Shown here in pieces: positions 1-13,322 of a DNA stretch of 64,000 nucleotides (positions are counted from its first letter, which is position 1; the number at the start of each line of letters is the position of its first letter). Source of the DNA: Owenia fusiformis (taxonomy: Eukaryota; Annelida; Polychaeta; Sabellida; Oweniidae); contig CAIIXF020000007.1 of NCBI GenBank assembly GCA_903813345.2, positions 34,068,538 to 34,132,537 of the forward strand, written 5' to 3'. The translations under genes and the position numbers were made by a program. The notes under the pieces are model-generated. The model was not told the DNA's origin. It did no database searches and saw nothing but the letters and a program-made list of their open reading frames with translations.

Positions 1-215
1 TCGAAATGGTCACCATTTTTCGTAAAAAAAACATAATCTTTGATTAGGCCTACTCAATTACCAGTAGATTTGGTTCATTTTTATCTGCCAATACCTATGG
101 ACAAAGGAACTTAGGAACTAGTGTTCAAGAAGAAATTTTCAAGATGGCCGCTTTTTATCAAAACATTTGTTGGTTCACACAAGACCATATTTATGTTCTT
201 GTTTATTTATTCCAG

Positions 216-3058
216 TTCATACAGCAGAGCATCAGGAAGGATTTCTCCAACATAGATGAAATCCTTACACCACCAGATGGCCAGGACGAGGGTGTGTGGA
301 AATATGAACATCTTAGACAATTTTGTATGGAGCTCAATGATCTGGCTGTCAAATTACAGGTAGAATAACCTCATTGCTAAATAATCAAACTACAAGTGGA
401 AATAACCTCATTGACTTGCTAATTACTGTATTTGTCCTTAACTTGGCGCTACTTAATTTGGCGATTTTGTGTTTTTTCAACCAAATTCACGATACTCATT
501 GTCAGTGTTGTTGATGAACAATTTCTTCAATATTTCTTGTTGTTTATATAAATTTCTATGAATTTAAATGGCCCAGCCATCTTGGTATCTTTCTTGTAAC
601 TGGAAGTGCACTGAACATACCCGGGGATTTTGGCGACTTTTCAATTTGGCGATTTTTTTTATTTCACCAAAATTCGCCAATTTAAAACACTCGTCAAATT
701 AAAGATGAATACAGTGATCAAACTAGAAGTAGAAATAACCTTATTGACTTGCTTATTAATCAAAAGTTATGATGGATCCAAAAAGTGATCTATTTATTTT
801 TCAGCAACAAAATTTACCAGATCTGCAGATGCATATTTGCCCCCCCCCTCCCTCTAACTGTTTGAAGGATAACATTATTTATTTTTTGCTCAGAATGATT
901 GTAATCCAGAGACATGTACACAGATGACTGCAACAGAACAATGGATCTTCCTTTGTGCAGCACATAAAACTCCAAAAGAAGTAAGAATCTAACTTATAAA
1001 ACCATGAAGTAGAAAGTATTTGAAATACTGAGATTTCGTTTTTATTTGATCATGGAGACTGAAGTGAGCAGAGAGTAGACAGATTGCTTTAGGGGTATAA
1101 AAAAAACATGGAAAATCATAAATTCATGGCTTTCTTTGATCACCTGTTGTTTTCATTCATTTTGCCTGTTCTAATGAATCCTATTAATATATAAATTATG
1201 GTATTTGATAATCTTAGATTAGTGTTCGTATTCTTTAAGTTTGAACTGTTGTATGCTTACAGCTTCATGCTTATTTTTTCAGTGCCCAGCTATAGACTAT
1301 ACTAGGCACACACTAGATGGCGCTGCATGCCTATTAAACAGTAACAAATATTTTCCCAGTCGGTAAGCCAGAAATTCCCTTTTATAAATGTAATGTTGAG
1401 GAATTATGTAATGTTGAATTTGAAGTACCAGAAAACATTATAGACTATTGGAGACACTGTTAGCAGGAGCAATCAAGTGTTAATGAAAAATACACGGAAA
1501 TAAGTAAAGAACACTGGTACAGTCAGTCATGCATCATATGCATATCATTGTTTTATTTTGTAGGGTCAGTATTAAAGAATCTTCAGTCGCCAAGCTCGGA
1601 TCTGTTTGTAGGAGAGTCTACAGAATATTTTCTCATGCATATTTCCACCACAGACAACTATTTGATGAATATGAGGTAGTACTTGATAATGTACTTTTTG
1701 GTTATTTCATGATTGTGATCACATAAAGAGTATGTTTAAATTCATCACATTAGACATTTAGTTATCATTGGTACCTGTTACACTAAAATGTGAAATTGCT
1801 GTGTTATGATTTGAAGCGTTTAGACAAAAAGCGTCATTTATGCCAGTGTGACACCTTCGCATTTGCTAGAAATGAATGATTGACAGTGAAGCAGTTTAAT
1901 AGAGAATCCAACGAAGGTTAGATCCCAAAGAAGCTTTTTGTGGCTGAGTAATAGGAAGATTTATTGTTTAATTAAATGCACATATAGCATAAAAGAAAGA
2001 AATTGAAAGTGAAGTACATGTCTACACTTTCATTGTCACCTTACATATTACTTTGTATTCTAACTGGAGCCATTGAAGATATCTACTAATAAAGTGTTTG
2101 AAGACCCATATGCAGTATATTGTCTAACATATATCCAATGATGACTTATGCAGATTTCCTTCGATGGACATATTCAATGTACATGAAATTATTATCCCAT
2201 CGAATTAAGTTCGGAGGGATATAGGAAACGCCTCCATCCATCAGTCCGTATGTCCGTCCATGCAATAATTCAAATAGCATTGGCTCAATTTTGTTAATAT
2301 TCTGTTTACATATGCAATCCAGATTTTCAAAATAGCCACTCATTCTAGAATGGAGGCCATTTTATATAGGACATCAATGAAGCTAGAAATGTAGATATTT
2401 AAGAAACACATGGTAGCCATGTTGAAAAATGGTGGCCTTTACACACTATTTTTTTGATTGTTGCTGTAACTTGCAAAGTAATGGAGCGATTTTGTTCATA
2501 TTTGATATGTGAATACTCATATGCACACTGTCTCGTGACACTTTGGCTACTAGGTGGCCATTTTGAGAAATAGCCGCGCTATTTACATGTACATTGTGTG
2601 CGATTTTGTTGAAGTTTTATATGTGCCTACTTAGAAGCATATTACACTTTCTTATGACAATTTGGCTTGTGAGCAACCATTTTGAAAATGGTAGCCTTTT
2701 TATGTGTGTTATTTTATGATTTTTGCTATAACTGAAAAGTAGTAGAAGGATTTTTTTAAAATGGCAGCCATGGCTGTTTGATGGGATTTGCTTTGGCATT
2801 GCTGTTATCTAGTGTTCTTATTACATTCCAATCAATCACTTATGAAGACTGATTCATGTTAAGAAGTTATCCTTATTTATAAACTTGCCAGATCGATAGA
2901 GTGCAATAAATATAATATTTGTTTTCTTCCAGAATGAGACGAGCTTGTGTCGGAGGTTCACTGTGTTTGTGACCAAATATAACCTGATGTCCAGAGACAA
3001 TCTTATAGTCCCTATATTAGAGGACCAACAGGCAGAAGCGAATGAGAGTGAAGCATAG
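216..3058 (+). CDS. MOB4: MOB4/phocein, 3' part of gene (5 exons, 5' end outside window)
   Basis: MOB-family scaffold protein. In animals MOB4 (phocein) is a subunit of the STRIPAK phosphatase-kinase complex and acts in the cytoplasm and at Golgi or endosomal membranes. Exons read 216-359, 894-980, 1283-1362, 1564-1675 and 2933-3058. All have AG acceptors and GT donors and join in frame to give 182 residues ending at TAG 3056-3058. The match to the known animal protein is close throughout, for example [12 protein letters not shown] in the first exon, [20 protein letters not shown] in the second and [19 protein letters not shown] in the fourth. The zinc ligands of the MOB fold are present: two Cys in DCNPETC and two His in SHAYFHH. 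About the first 41 residues of a typical 225-residue protein are missing and must lie to the left. The sequence from 144 to 215 is intron read through in frame, not coding. Confidence 0.95.
2140..2830 (-). repeat. Dispersed repeat with GGAC/GTCC-rich core, copy 1
   Basis: Sits in the last MOB4 intron. It contains the same modules as 17185-18400 in the opposite orientation: CCCATCGAA, a TTCGGAGGGATATAG block, a short GTCC/ATCC run, then blocks with the core GCGATTTTGTTCATATTTG alternating with CATTTTGAAAATGG-type modules. Another copy of the GGAC-rich end is at 50850-50930. This is a family of interspersed elements, not a gene. Confidence 0.6.
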
Positions 3059-3105
3059 GGACAACAATACAAATAGTCAATCAATCTCTACTGTTGTCCT
3101 CATAC

Positions 3106-3111
3106 AATAAA
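3106..3111 (+). promoter_or_regulatory. Candidate polyadenylation signal of MOB4
   Basis: AATAAA lies 48 nt after the MOB4 stop codon. It would give a very short 3' UTR. Other AT-rich hexamers follow, so the site is only a candidate. Confidence 0.45.
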
Positions 3112-6100
3112 TCATGAAACACAAAATTTAAATGGAGAGCTACTCTTGAGGGACTAAATGGGAATTTAATCATTTAGGCTAATTATAATAGCTGATAAAA
3201 TTCACTTTATATTGTATAATTGTAAATTGTAACATTGAACAATATAAGACTGAATGTTCTATACATAGCATAGCTGTAAATATATACATATGATAAAATA
3301 CAAAAAAACGACTAGGCTATTTTTTTTTATTGCTCTCCTGGGTACTATATTGTGATCAGTTTTCCAGGCAGATTTGACGCTTGATGGGATGATCTTGCCT
3401 GTAAAGTTGACATACCAATTCTGGGCAAACCAATTGACAGATTGATTTCAAATTCTCAGGGATGTTTCTTTGTTTGAAAATCTAAAATTGAGTTTTGGGC
3501 ATTCTGGGTTTAAGCTAGCCATTTTGATGAATTTTCCATCCTTAAATCTTGCCTGTGAAGTCTTAATTGTCTGCAAATGATTATGCCAACCTCTTTGATG
3601 GATGACCTGAAATTTTTAGTGATGTGTCTTGGTATAAAAGTATAGAAATGATTAGATTAGTTATGGGTAAATGTTAAGGAATGTTTCCAAGTGAACTGTT
3701 TCACATATTGATTTCATGAAAGTCATTGACTGATTTTGGGCATTCTGGGTAAATGTTAAGACAGTCATTTTGAATTTTCCCTCCTAAGATATTGTACGTT
3801 TGATGGATTTTTCTGACATTTTTAGGGGTTATTTCTCAGAATGAGACTTAAAGGGTTCCGATTAGCATCCCGTATAAAAACAATATGGCGGCTCCAGGCG
3901 AATCAACTGGATCAGTCCATTTTTAAGAAATAAGGGGAGTTCTGTAAAATCCAGTTTATTGAAATTGTCTTTGAGATAAAGTAATCCGTTTATAATGATT
4001 TTAAAAACGTTATCCAAAGAGTGATTGCGTTCAAAGAATACATGTACAACAGCCAATATAAATCCTTGTATTAGAAACCGGTTTGTCTTGCTTTGTTTCA
4101 TTTGTAGGATATTTCATATGCCAAGCTGTGTGCTATTACGTTATGGGGAAATTTAGATGCCAATTTTTCCTTATTATACACAAATAGAAGATCCTGAAAC
4201 TTCACCCATAAATGTGGAATTGATTTGTCAAAATAAAAATCACCCTTTTATAAATGTGTGACGATCTATAATATACTTATGCTATATAACAGTTAGAGGT
4301 GTTGACACAACGACCTCCAACCTGTAAACCCTTGAGTATTATTCCGGGATCGGGCCTTTTATACTAAACGGTGAGCAACACCAGAAACGAGCGTTCGATT
4401 TGCTAAACGATATGCGTCACCCTTTAAGAACGGATTGGTTTTTGATCATTCCGGGTAAATGTTAAGTCAGCCATTTTGGATTTTCCGACCCGAAAACCGT
4501 CTATTCAAGAGTGGAATATTGCAATATGCAATATAGCTATATGTCACCACCAAGAATTTGCGACATAATTGCTCTAGTCAGTGTCTCTTGTGACTGGTCA
4601 GTGTTAGTAGCTGGCATTAGGAGCAAATGGACACATTTTTGTACATAATTTACGATGGTCTTTCAACAGTTATGAATTTATAATTACAGTCTGAAGGAAT
4701 AAGGAATTGACATGAACAATTAAATATTTAAGATAGTAAAAAATTTTAATTAAAGGGGCTGTATGTAAAATAAATTCAAAGGCACTTCAAAAACCAATCG
4801 TGTATCTTGGTGAGAGTCACTGCAAACACATTTAATTGAATATATGACAACTTGAGATTGTGACTGACACAATAGAATGACATTCTTAAGTGATTGTAAC
4901 TCAACTCTATTTCTATGTAAATAGTCACCCATTGTTTGAAAACAATACATTTAAACAAAACACTGGGATCATTTTTCAATTTGATCTAAAATTATTCCCA
5001 AGTTTAAAATAGGAGAACTTGTGCAAATAAAACTGGAGCATGTTGGAATGTGTGAATGACTGGCCTTCAATGTATTTTATTGACATGTTATAACAAATGG
5101 AAGTTGAAATACATGTACAGTATATACAAATATAGTCCGCATAGACTGATAATGTATTGAAGGATTCAGAATATGAATGCAATAACTGGAAAATGTGAGT
5201 GCAGTTCTTGTTTTTGAAGTAAGAATAGAATTATATTGAAATCGAAGAATGATAAAAAGTCATATTTTATCACACCTCTAATAAACAATTTAATGGAGAG
5301 ATATTATCTGCAAGTGTTAACATGATGTATTTTGTTCCATCTGAGATAAGCATGAAACACAAAAAGGAAAAGTCTCAAATGAATATTGATAAAGGTCAGT
5401 CTCATAGCCAAAAACAATAGATGACAAATTCGGATTTCAATAGCAACTAACAGACTAATGGAGCCATTGTATGTCTGACTATCTGGAGAATTTGTAGATG
5501 GTATCAATGCTAATCTCATAAATGAGTATGTTAAATTATATTGTTTAGAATGCTTCTAGTGATATTGTGAGATGACATTTAGATGATATGTTGGTATGCC
5601 AACCTGTAAAAGGCCAAGGTCAACAAATAAGCCAAAGTGCATGTACTTCTCATATTTGGTGCAACTTATCATAAGAGTCTCGTTTGCTTGCATGCCAGTC
5701 AGTGTATCATCTTATAGGCTCCTCAACTTATAGACTATTAGTAAGATATGATAATAATCTCTAATACAGTAATATTATCTCAATCCTAAGGTATATCCCC
5801 AAGGTTGTTTAAAGAATCTTGGCATATTTTAAATGTTTCAAAAAAGGCAATACAAGTAAGGGATCAGAAAACTTGGCAAAAATCCTTGTTAAAAATCAAA
5901 AAGAATTTTGTGTTAGATTTTATCTAATTGGCAAAATATTTTGTGACGTGACCTATCTGCTTATGCGATGTCCTTGATCAATAATTGATTAACCCCAAGC
6001 CTGTATCATCCTACAATTAAGACCCTTGCATGAAATGTTAGTGATTTCCCTCATTAAAAAGTTGTTTATTGATTATTGTCTAATTCAATTTAATTCATGT

Positions 6101-7101
6101 CATTCATGTTAGAATTTCAATTCTTTTTATATAACATTAATCAGGTAGTTATCTAATATGACATGCATGCCTTCCATTTTATTTGTTGAGAAAATGCCCA
6201 AGTCGGTTTCACACAGAGAACATAATTCTCAACATAGCATGACTTTCAAGGGTAAATTGCTCATCATGAAAAGCTTTCTGAAGACATTCTGATCCCTGGT
6301 TGTTTGGGACATGATGTGCCAATGATAGAGACAAACAGGAAATCATAGTCCAATGGATTTCAAAAGAATGGCTTTTTGTTTAACTTGTTTTGATATGATT
6401 TTGTTTTAAAAAACAATAACAACCTATGCATCCTGGTACATTTAGTTCAAAGGACAAATGATCAATTTTTACTTCAATATCAACTTTGCAGGTTGAACTA
6501 AAACTTGTCAATGGATTAGACAATCTTGTTTCACAGTATTTCATCTCAAAGGAAAGGCATTGAGGGCTTATTGTACATATTGGACTGAGATTTATTAGGG
6601 GCCAAATCAATATATTGATAATGAAAGTAATTCATTCCATTTAGTTGATAAATAAAGTAGAATCCAATACTGCTTCATTACTTGGCAACTAACTTTGTGA
6701 TAAATGAAAATATATTTTGAAATAATGAATGACAGGTATTTGACATTATAGAGTGGCAAATTATGAAACACTGGCAGGAATTGTATAGTTACAGTAGGAA
6801 ATGGAGTTGGAAATTGAATTAGAAGACCAATAATATTGTTTATTTATACTTTATGAAGCAGGTATCATTCTTTATATGGTAATAAAAATGTGGAGCAGAA
6901 TAGAAATTAAAAGAAGTTCAGTGGATTAAATGATCAAATCAAAGATATACATGGACATCATCATATTTCACAGATATCTGTCCATTCATTTTGGCTAATT
7001 TGACTAGGAAATGGACGCACAGTTGCAGTACACAATCAAAAGAGCAATGTCAGACATGTGAGATTCCATAATTGGAATGATCTAAACTGCAGTGAAGCTT
7101 C
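3112..7101. other. Intergenic region between MOB4 and CNBD2-like gene
   Basis: No supported gene on either strand; the open frames here are short and have no recognisable domain. 3480-4490 holds three diverged copies of a segment with the core ATTCTGGGTAAATGTTAAG followed by a CCATTTTG block (near 3491, 3733 and 4445). The rest is AT-rich sequence with no visible structure. The CNBD2 promoter should lie near the right end, but I see no clear core-promoter motif. Confidence 0.5.
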
Positions 7102-10100
7102 ATGGATTTGATACCATCAGTGATGAATGTAAACAAAACTGATATAGGATTGCCAAAATCTCATGATTCAAAAAAGGAACCTCAGTTGCTGAAAAAATCT
7201 GCATCAGCAAAATGTAAACGGACATCTACACACAGAATTGGAATCGTTGAGCAGTACTTCAGGCCAAAAACAACCCAAAGTACACGTAACTTTAAACACA
7301 AAACAAACCAATACAATGGTGACAGCAGTGACACATATGGTTGCCATGCCAATAAGAGCAGTTACCATGGAAACAATCAAAGTAACTGTAACAGATTACA
7401 AAGAAATGGTCAGTTGGCAAAATCTATTAAAGAATTCAGAAAAGAATACGACTTTCAGGAATCTAGATTAGATTTCAACAGACAATTACTAACTAGAAAC
7501 GTTCGTGAGAAGAGAGAAGCTAATCAGGAAAAGTTAGATGAATCAATTACTTGTATCCATGTACAAAAGGAAAAGGTACCAAAACATTATTTTTCATTCA
7601 ATACTAGTAAAATAACTTTCCGATGGTAATGTTAAAGTTGCAATGTTAAAGTTGGGCTATGAATACTATATTGATATCCACTAATGTTTAAGTAATTTTA
7701 GTTGTACACTTTATAATTGAGTTTTTGTCAATTTTGATTATTATTTGGAGATCATGAATCATTGAATAGAAAGTTTGAATGAGACCAATGAAAAAAGTAA
7801 TATAAAAAGTAGGATATTTCAATAGTGGGACATTTATTGACAATCATCCAATGAAATAAGGAGAGGCATCCAAAGTTCAATGTCTGATAGGAAACTAAAT
7901 AAATCTAGTTTTGAGTTAGACCCCCCCTCCCCCTCAAAACTAAATACAATGAAAGTTGATCGCGGACTTTTCACATGTTTTAGCGACTCGGCCAGTACTA
8001 TTTTTATTTATTTACTTATTTTGACATACGCTTTTTTAACAGCGGCACACTATTATTAGGTGCGTCAGTATTTGTAATCTACATATATATTTTATAAGCA
8101 CTAAAAATGTTTACATAAAATACTACAGTTTTCTATAACTTATTTATGATACTTAAAACATGTGCCAACAACAATAGGCATAATATTCCATGTACATGCA
8201 TCTTGGTGAAGAAGGCATCTGGTAAAGTCTTTATTTTTAAACCATTCCAAGGCATTTCGAGTTGAAATTGCGAAAAATTTAAATGTTGAAATTTGTCGGA
8301 TAGCAAACTGAAATAGCTTTGACCCCCTCCCCCAAACTAGATTTATTTAGTTTTCTATCAGACATTGATCTTTTGATGCCTCCCCTAAGTCCCTACTTCT
8401 TAAATTATATTTTATTGATTTACTTAGAATTGTAGAACAGTCTAGATAAATGTGCGACATTGGTACTAATGAATTACCATTTTGAAATGAATGTAGTTTC
8501 AATGAAAATTGGCACCCAGAGATTAAATATGAAACTTGGTCAAGTCAATTCTTTGTATCATTTCACAATAAATGGTCGTTCTCTTTTGGCCCATTGCAAT
8601 GCAGACACTATTTTGTAATTTAGGCAAGAAAGCAGTTCAAGAAGGCAATACATCTAGTCCTGATTGTGTTAACAGTAAAGCATTGTATATCACACAAAAG
8701 CATGGAGGAAGACTGCAAGACAGCTACTGAACTACATTGGCACATCCTACATAACAGAAAACACAGCAAAGATAAACTTGTCTTTGATAAACTGTTGTTT
8801 GCAAGAGAGAAGGTAAAAAGAATTTGTTCTTCATACAACAGGATAGGGGAGAGCATTTATTCAAAAAGCAGCTTTTTAGTACATGTTTATATAGAAACAT
8901 ACTTGTTTTCTAAGAAAATTAAGTATATTTATATTCCGAAAATGTACTGACTTTGATATTGTAAAATTAAGCACAAATATTTATCGTATGACTTTGTAAA
9001 ATGAAGCCTCCTGATTGGTCAGTTCTTGGGCTGTAACACTCTGTATTACTACTGTGATTGTCTCCATTGATCATCTCCGTCGCAATACAGAAAATATTTG
9101 TACGGAGGGGACATTCTCAGTAGCAATACAGAGGATCACACGATAAAAAGTTATAGAATGATTTGAAGTGCAATACAGGATATATTCTGCTCGAGAAATT
9201 CTGTATTCACGGTGGTATTGGAGAGAGCGAGGTCGAGTGCCAATACAGTATATCGATAACTTATAGTACTGAATAATATACTGACTTTTCAAGGAAATTT
9301 TTGATAAAAAAATAGACTGAAAAAATGGAAGTACAAAATTAAGCAAGTGGCAAGCAAGGAGGTGGCATGAAGGAACAAGCAGGCAATGGAAAATCTTAAA
9401 GTGAGAGTGTCTTTTTTAATCAAATTAATACATGTTTATTATTTACTATTTAGTCTTTTGCACGATTTCCTTATTGGGCAAGGCTAGTAACAGACCAACC
9501 AGCAGGGGATCGGTCTGAGGTTGACTGTAGAAGACTTCATGCCTTGTTGCGTGGCCTCCGAGGTTTCAACAAATTCACAGAGACAATACAACTTGCATTG
9601 TGCCGTTCTATGTCTTATGTAAGGTAAAATGCAAGTCCTCATTTTCTTGTTTCACTAACCACTACAAGTGGTGACCTATTGTAACAGTTATAGTCTCCAA
9701 CTTTTATTGTTGATGATTTTAAGCTTTTGGTGTTTGGCATTCAGCATCTGTAACAAATGGCAAGTTGTGACATATTGCATCTAAATACCTTGTTTTTCTA
9801 TTTGACTAGTTGAATATTTCGTGAAGTCAAATTATTGTTATCAACTTCAAGATAGTTTCTGTAACATTCTCAAGATTTTCCAATATTCCTTTTCAAATCT
9901 AACCTGATTATTTGTTTCATTGTAGAGTGGAGCCAGAAAGAGTAATTCTGAGAAGGGGTCACACTGGGATCTATTTCTACTTCATCTTCTCCGGCTCTGT
10001 GTTCATTAACATCCAACACTTTGATCAGCACGGCAATACATTCAGCAAGACCGAACGTGTCCTCACCAGAGGAGATTCATTTGGGGTAAAATACTTTCAT

Positions 10101-13100
10101 TCATTTTCCATTTAGATACCTTCACCTTCATCTTTTTGAATGTAAAATAATTCTTTGTTCTAAGGCTTATTATTGAGTCCAAATATGGAGTCAGAAAATC
10201 AATTACAGTTTCTACCTAGAACCTGATATCAGATCACTTTCAAACTTCCATAAAAATCAACAGGGCAATATAATAGTTGGAGTGTAATGAGCTAGGATTT
10301 CCTTTAGAGATGTTCATTTTGCAAAGCACATTTAACTCATGCATGCAATAATTAAATCGTCATGGTTATGGACAATTGATTCACAAGATTTGTATGAAAT
10401 CAGGGTGAGGTTTAAGGTTAGGTTCAAACATACAAGAAATGACAGTGAAGTTCAAGATCAGAGCTACCATGCTTGGTTGTTTGTTTAAGCATTAGTTTAC
10501 TGTTTTAGGAGGTTGCACTATTAAAGGATATTCCACGAACTGCAACTGTCACATGTCGCGAAGAGTGCGAACTGCTTGTAATAGAAAGGGACATTTTTGC
10601 AAAAATATGCCCTAAGATATTTGATATAGAGCACCAAGAGAAAGTTGATTATATAAGGTTTGTGGAATTTAAAGTTATTGGTTAAATAAGTTATAATCCG
10701 ATAATATGGTATTTAAGATTTTAGCCTTTATAATGATAATGAGGAATGAACTTTTTCTTATATCCTCAGAATTATGTTAGACACCTATATTATTGTTCAA
10801 ATAGATGAGATTACTGCTATATGCTAAACATCTTATTCTCTTGCTGCAGCCTCAATTATTTTATGTAGAATGTCATATACATATAAAGATAAAACATTGA
10901 TGAACTGTACATCTTTCAGAAAGCTTCCACTGTTGAAGAGTCTATGGGAGAAGCATGTAGTAGAAGGACTGGCCTATGAATGCCAACTCCAGGAACATAG
11001 GGCTGGAAAGGTGGTTGTGGCAAATAACACAGAAGATGAATGGGTTCATATTTGCATGGAGGTATACTAGTTCTTTATGACCACTTTTAGTGAATCAGTG
11101 ATACCTTTGGAAAGGTCTGACTTTGGGTGAGTCTGTACCCTTAAACGCCTTGTTTTGGCAAGACTTTACCCTTAAATACCACCTTTGAGGAATCTTTTGG
11201 AATGTTTACATATTTTGGTGGAGGCATGTCCTTTATGACCTCTTTTAGTGAATCAGTTTGGTGAGTCTGTATCCTTAAATACCACATTTGGTGAGTATAT
11301 ACCCTTAAATACCACATTTGGTGAGTATATACCCTTAAATACCACATTTGGTGAGTATATACCCTTAAATACCACATTTGGTGAGTATATACCCTTAAAT
11401 ACCACATTTGGTGAGTCTGTAGCCTTAAATACCACATTTGATGAGTATATACCCTTAAATACCACATTTGAGGAGTCTGTAGCCTTAAATACCACATTTG
11501 GTGAGTATATACCCTTAAATACCACATTTGGTGAGTCTTTAGCCTTAAATACCACATTTGGTGAGTATTCCCTTAAATACCACATTTGAGGAGTCCGTAC
11601 CTTAAAGGTCACTAATCATTGTATTGAGGCGAGCCCTTCATGGCCACTTTTAGTAAACCTATACCCTTAAAGACCACCTCTGAAAAAGTACATAACCTTA
11701 AAGATGAGTATTGGTTACTCTTAAAGACCTCCTTTATAGTGTAAGATACAGGTTGTAGACTACAGGTTGGAACATTTTTAAGAGATAAGAATGCAATTAT
11801 TTCATGCTCTCCTTTTCAGGGCAGTTGTAGAATTAGGAAATGTCTGCTCCATAATGTAACAATACAAGCAAGTAGAAAAGCCTCACAGCAATCTTACAGA
11901 AGTCCCCATGCAGCCCATATTCAAGTTTGTGAACAAGATGATGATCTTACTACACCAGGTAACCTATAAGACAATATATGACAATGTAAAACTTGAGATG
12001 TGCTTTATTTCTGAATGGGTCGATGCTTTCCATTGGTCTGAATCATATTTGTCCTACTTGTGTAAATCTGAATAACAAGCAATGAATAGGTGCAAGTTCA
12101 GCCAAGTGAGATTTAGACTCATTGATATTTATTACCCCTTTCTGAAGATTTTGATTTGTATAGTAATTTTTAACATGTTATTGCATTATAATTTTCTTTT
12201 TCAGAAAGTGAAATTACACAAAGGGATTTATCCAGAAAGAAAAGCATAGTAGCAAAGGAAAGAATGCTTGAGATGATTACAACAACAACATACACATATG
12301 AAGACACTTATAATGATAGAAATGACCATTCAGTAACAAATGATGTTTCAAGCACAGCCAACAGAATCCCAAGCAGAGTGGTCACACCTCATAGTCTTAT
12401 ATGCCACAGACTTCAGGAGAGTGGGAAACACTTTATAGATATTGGGAAGCTTATTCCTGGAGATATATTTGTAAGTACACTGTATTATTGAGTAAAAAGT
12501 ATATGTACAGTAATGAAAGTTTTCACATAGGGATGGCAACAACAGAGAATGGGTATGTGAGGCAATGTATGTAAAGAACAATCTTTTGTAGGATTTGGCA
12601 AATATAGTAAGAGAGTACAAAAGAAAGCCACCATTCACGATGGGTTATCTCACTTTAGTCAGTGGGGGATGTAGATTACTACGGATCCCAAAGCAGACAT
12701 TCTTCAAAACACTCTCCAAACAGGGTTTGGATTTGATACAACAGGAAGCAATGCTAAACTGGTAAGATATAATAAGTGTATATAGGTCGCTAGACTTTAC
12801 ACCAGACTAAGATTAACTTGTTCTTGTCTTGTTTACTCCTTTAATTAATACAATCACCTCCATTATTTAATCATAGCAATATCACAGACAATTAAGACAA
12901 TTTCAAAAGAGAAATAATTCACAATACTTTAAAAAATGGGTTCAAGTGAAACTTAACTTGACGATTCTTCTCACTTCTAGTTACCCATCTGAGGAAACAA
13001 TCCTTAAATTGTACAAAGCTGAAGTAAAATGGAACAATTACAAACATGATGTCATCAGAGAGGTGATACTCCCTCATACTCATAGTAGGAAATCACTCCT

Positions 13101-13260
13101 AGAGAAGTCTGACAGAGAATACATCAAACAATTGGACAAAAATGTGCAACTTTTGAAAACTTTAATGGCTTATGAGCTGAAAGAAAAAAACATTATTGAA
13201 ATGGAAAAGTTGCAAAGTTTGAAGCCTACAAAGCCATTTGATGATAGAGACTTTATGTAG
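7102..13260 (+). CDS. CNBD2: CNBD2-like cyclic-nucleotide-binding-domain protein, complete (10 exons, 712 aa)
   Basis: Exons: 7102-7575, 8624-8812, 9454-9623, 9926-10085, 10509-10657, 10920-11061, 11820-11958, 12205-12470, 12592-12761 and 12981-13260. Every junction is AG/GT and the phases close exactly to 712 codons plus TAG. The start ATG follows an in-frame TGA at 7093. Residues 1-158 are basic and low-complexity. A CNB domain spans about residues 250-375. Its phosphate-binding cassette, split between exons 4 and 5, reads FGEVALLKDIPRTATV with the key Glu332 and Arg341 present, so cyclic-nucleotide binding is plausible. A degenerate second CNB-like region follows (about 385-560, lacking a clear cassette). 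The tail in exon 10 (LYKAEVKWNNYKHDVIREVI) is typical of CNBD2. Mammalian CNBD2 is a cyclic-nucleotide receptor needed in sperm; a reproductive or ciliary role here is inference. It could instead be a close CNBD2 paralogue. Confidence 0.87.
7858..8396. mobile_element. Foldback element in CNBD2 intron 1
   Basis: Two arms of about 65 bp lie in inverted orientation. The left one (7858-7930) contains AATGTCTGATAGGAAACTAA and ends in a C-rich run. The right one (8322-8396) reads back as AATGTCTGATAGAAAACTAA. The outer ends share AGGCATC. The spacer has no coding capacity. It is probably a non-autonomous DNA element; no target-site duplication could be fixed. Confidence 0.65.
9060..9260. other. GCAATACAG-rich stretch in CNBD2 intron 2
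   Basis: The word GCAATACAG, or close variants of it, recurs at irregular spacing here. There is no constant period and no open frame with a recognisable product. Nothing else is visible in this intron. Confidence 0.3.
11100..11730 (+). repeat. 30-bp minisatellite in CNBD2 intron 6
   Basis: About eleven regular copies of a 30-bp unit (core ACCACATTTGGTGAGTATAT then ACCCTTAAAT) run from roughly 11260 to 11595. Degenerate copies extend to about 11100 and 11730. Because 30 is divisible by three, open frames run through it on both strands; they are by-products. Most units carry GTGAGT, a strong 5' splice-site sequence. Confidence 0.9.
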
Positions 13261-13316
13261 CTTCAGCAGTATTTTTCTCATTAATTTGTCCCATTGTCAT
13301 CAACATGGATAGATTC

Positions 13317-13322
13317 AATAAA
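13317..13322 (+). promoter_or_regulatory. Candidate polyadenylation signal of CNBD2-like gene
   Basis: AATAAA lies 57 nt after the CNBD2 stop codon and is the first such hexamer in the 3' UTR. Confidence 0.5.

Noticed and set aside
8620-8856. Minus-strand open frame opposite CNBD2 exon 2
   Set aside because: A shadow: the plus strand here is a phase-consistent CNBD2 exon (8624-8812).
11141-11612. Repetitive open frames on both strands as genes
   Set aside because: They run only through the 30-bp intronic minisatellite.
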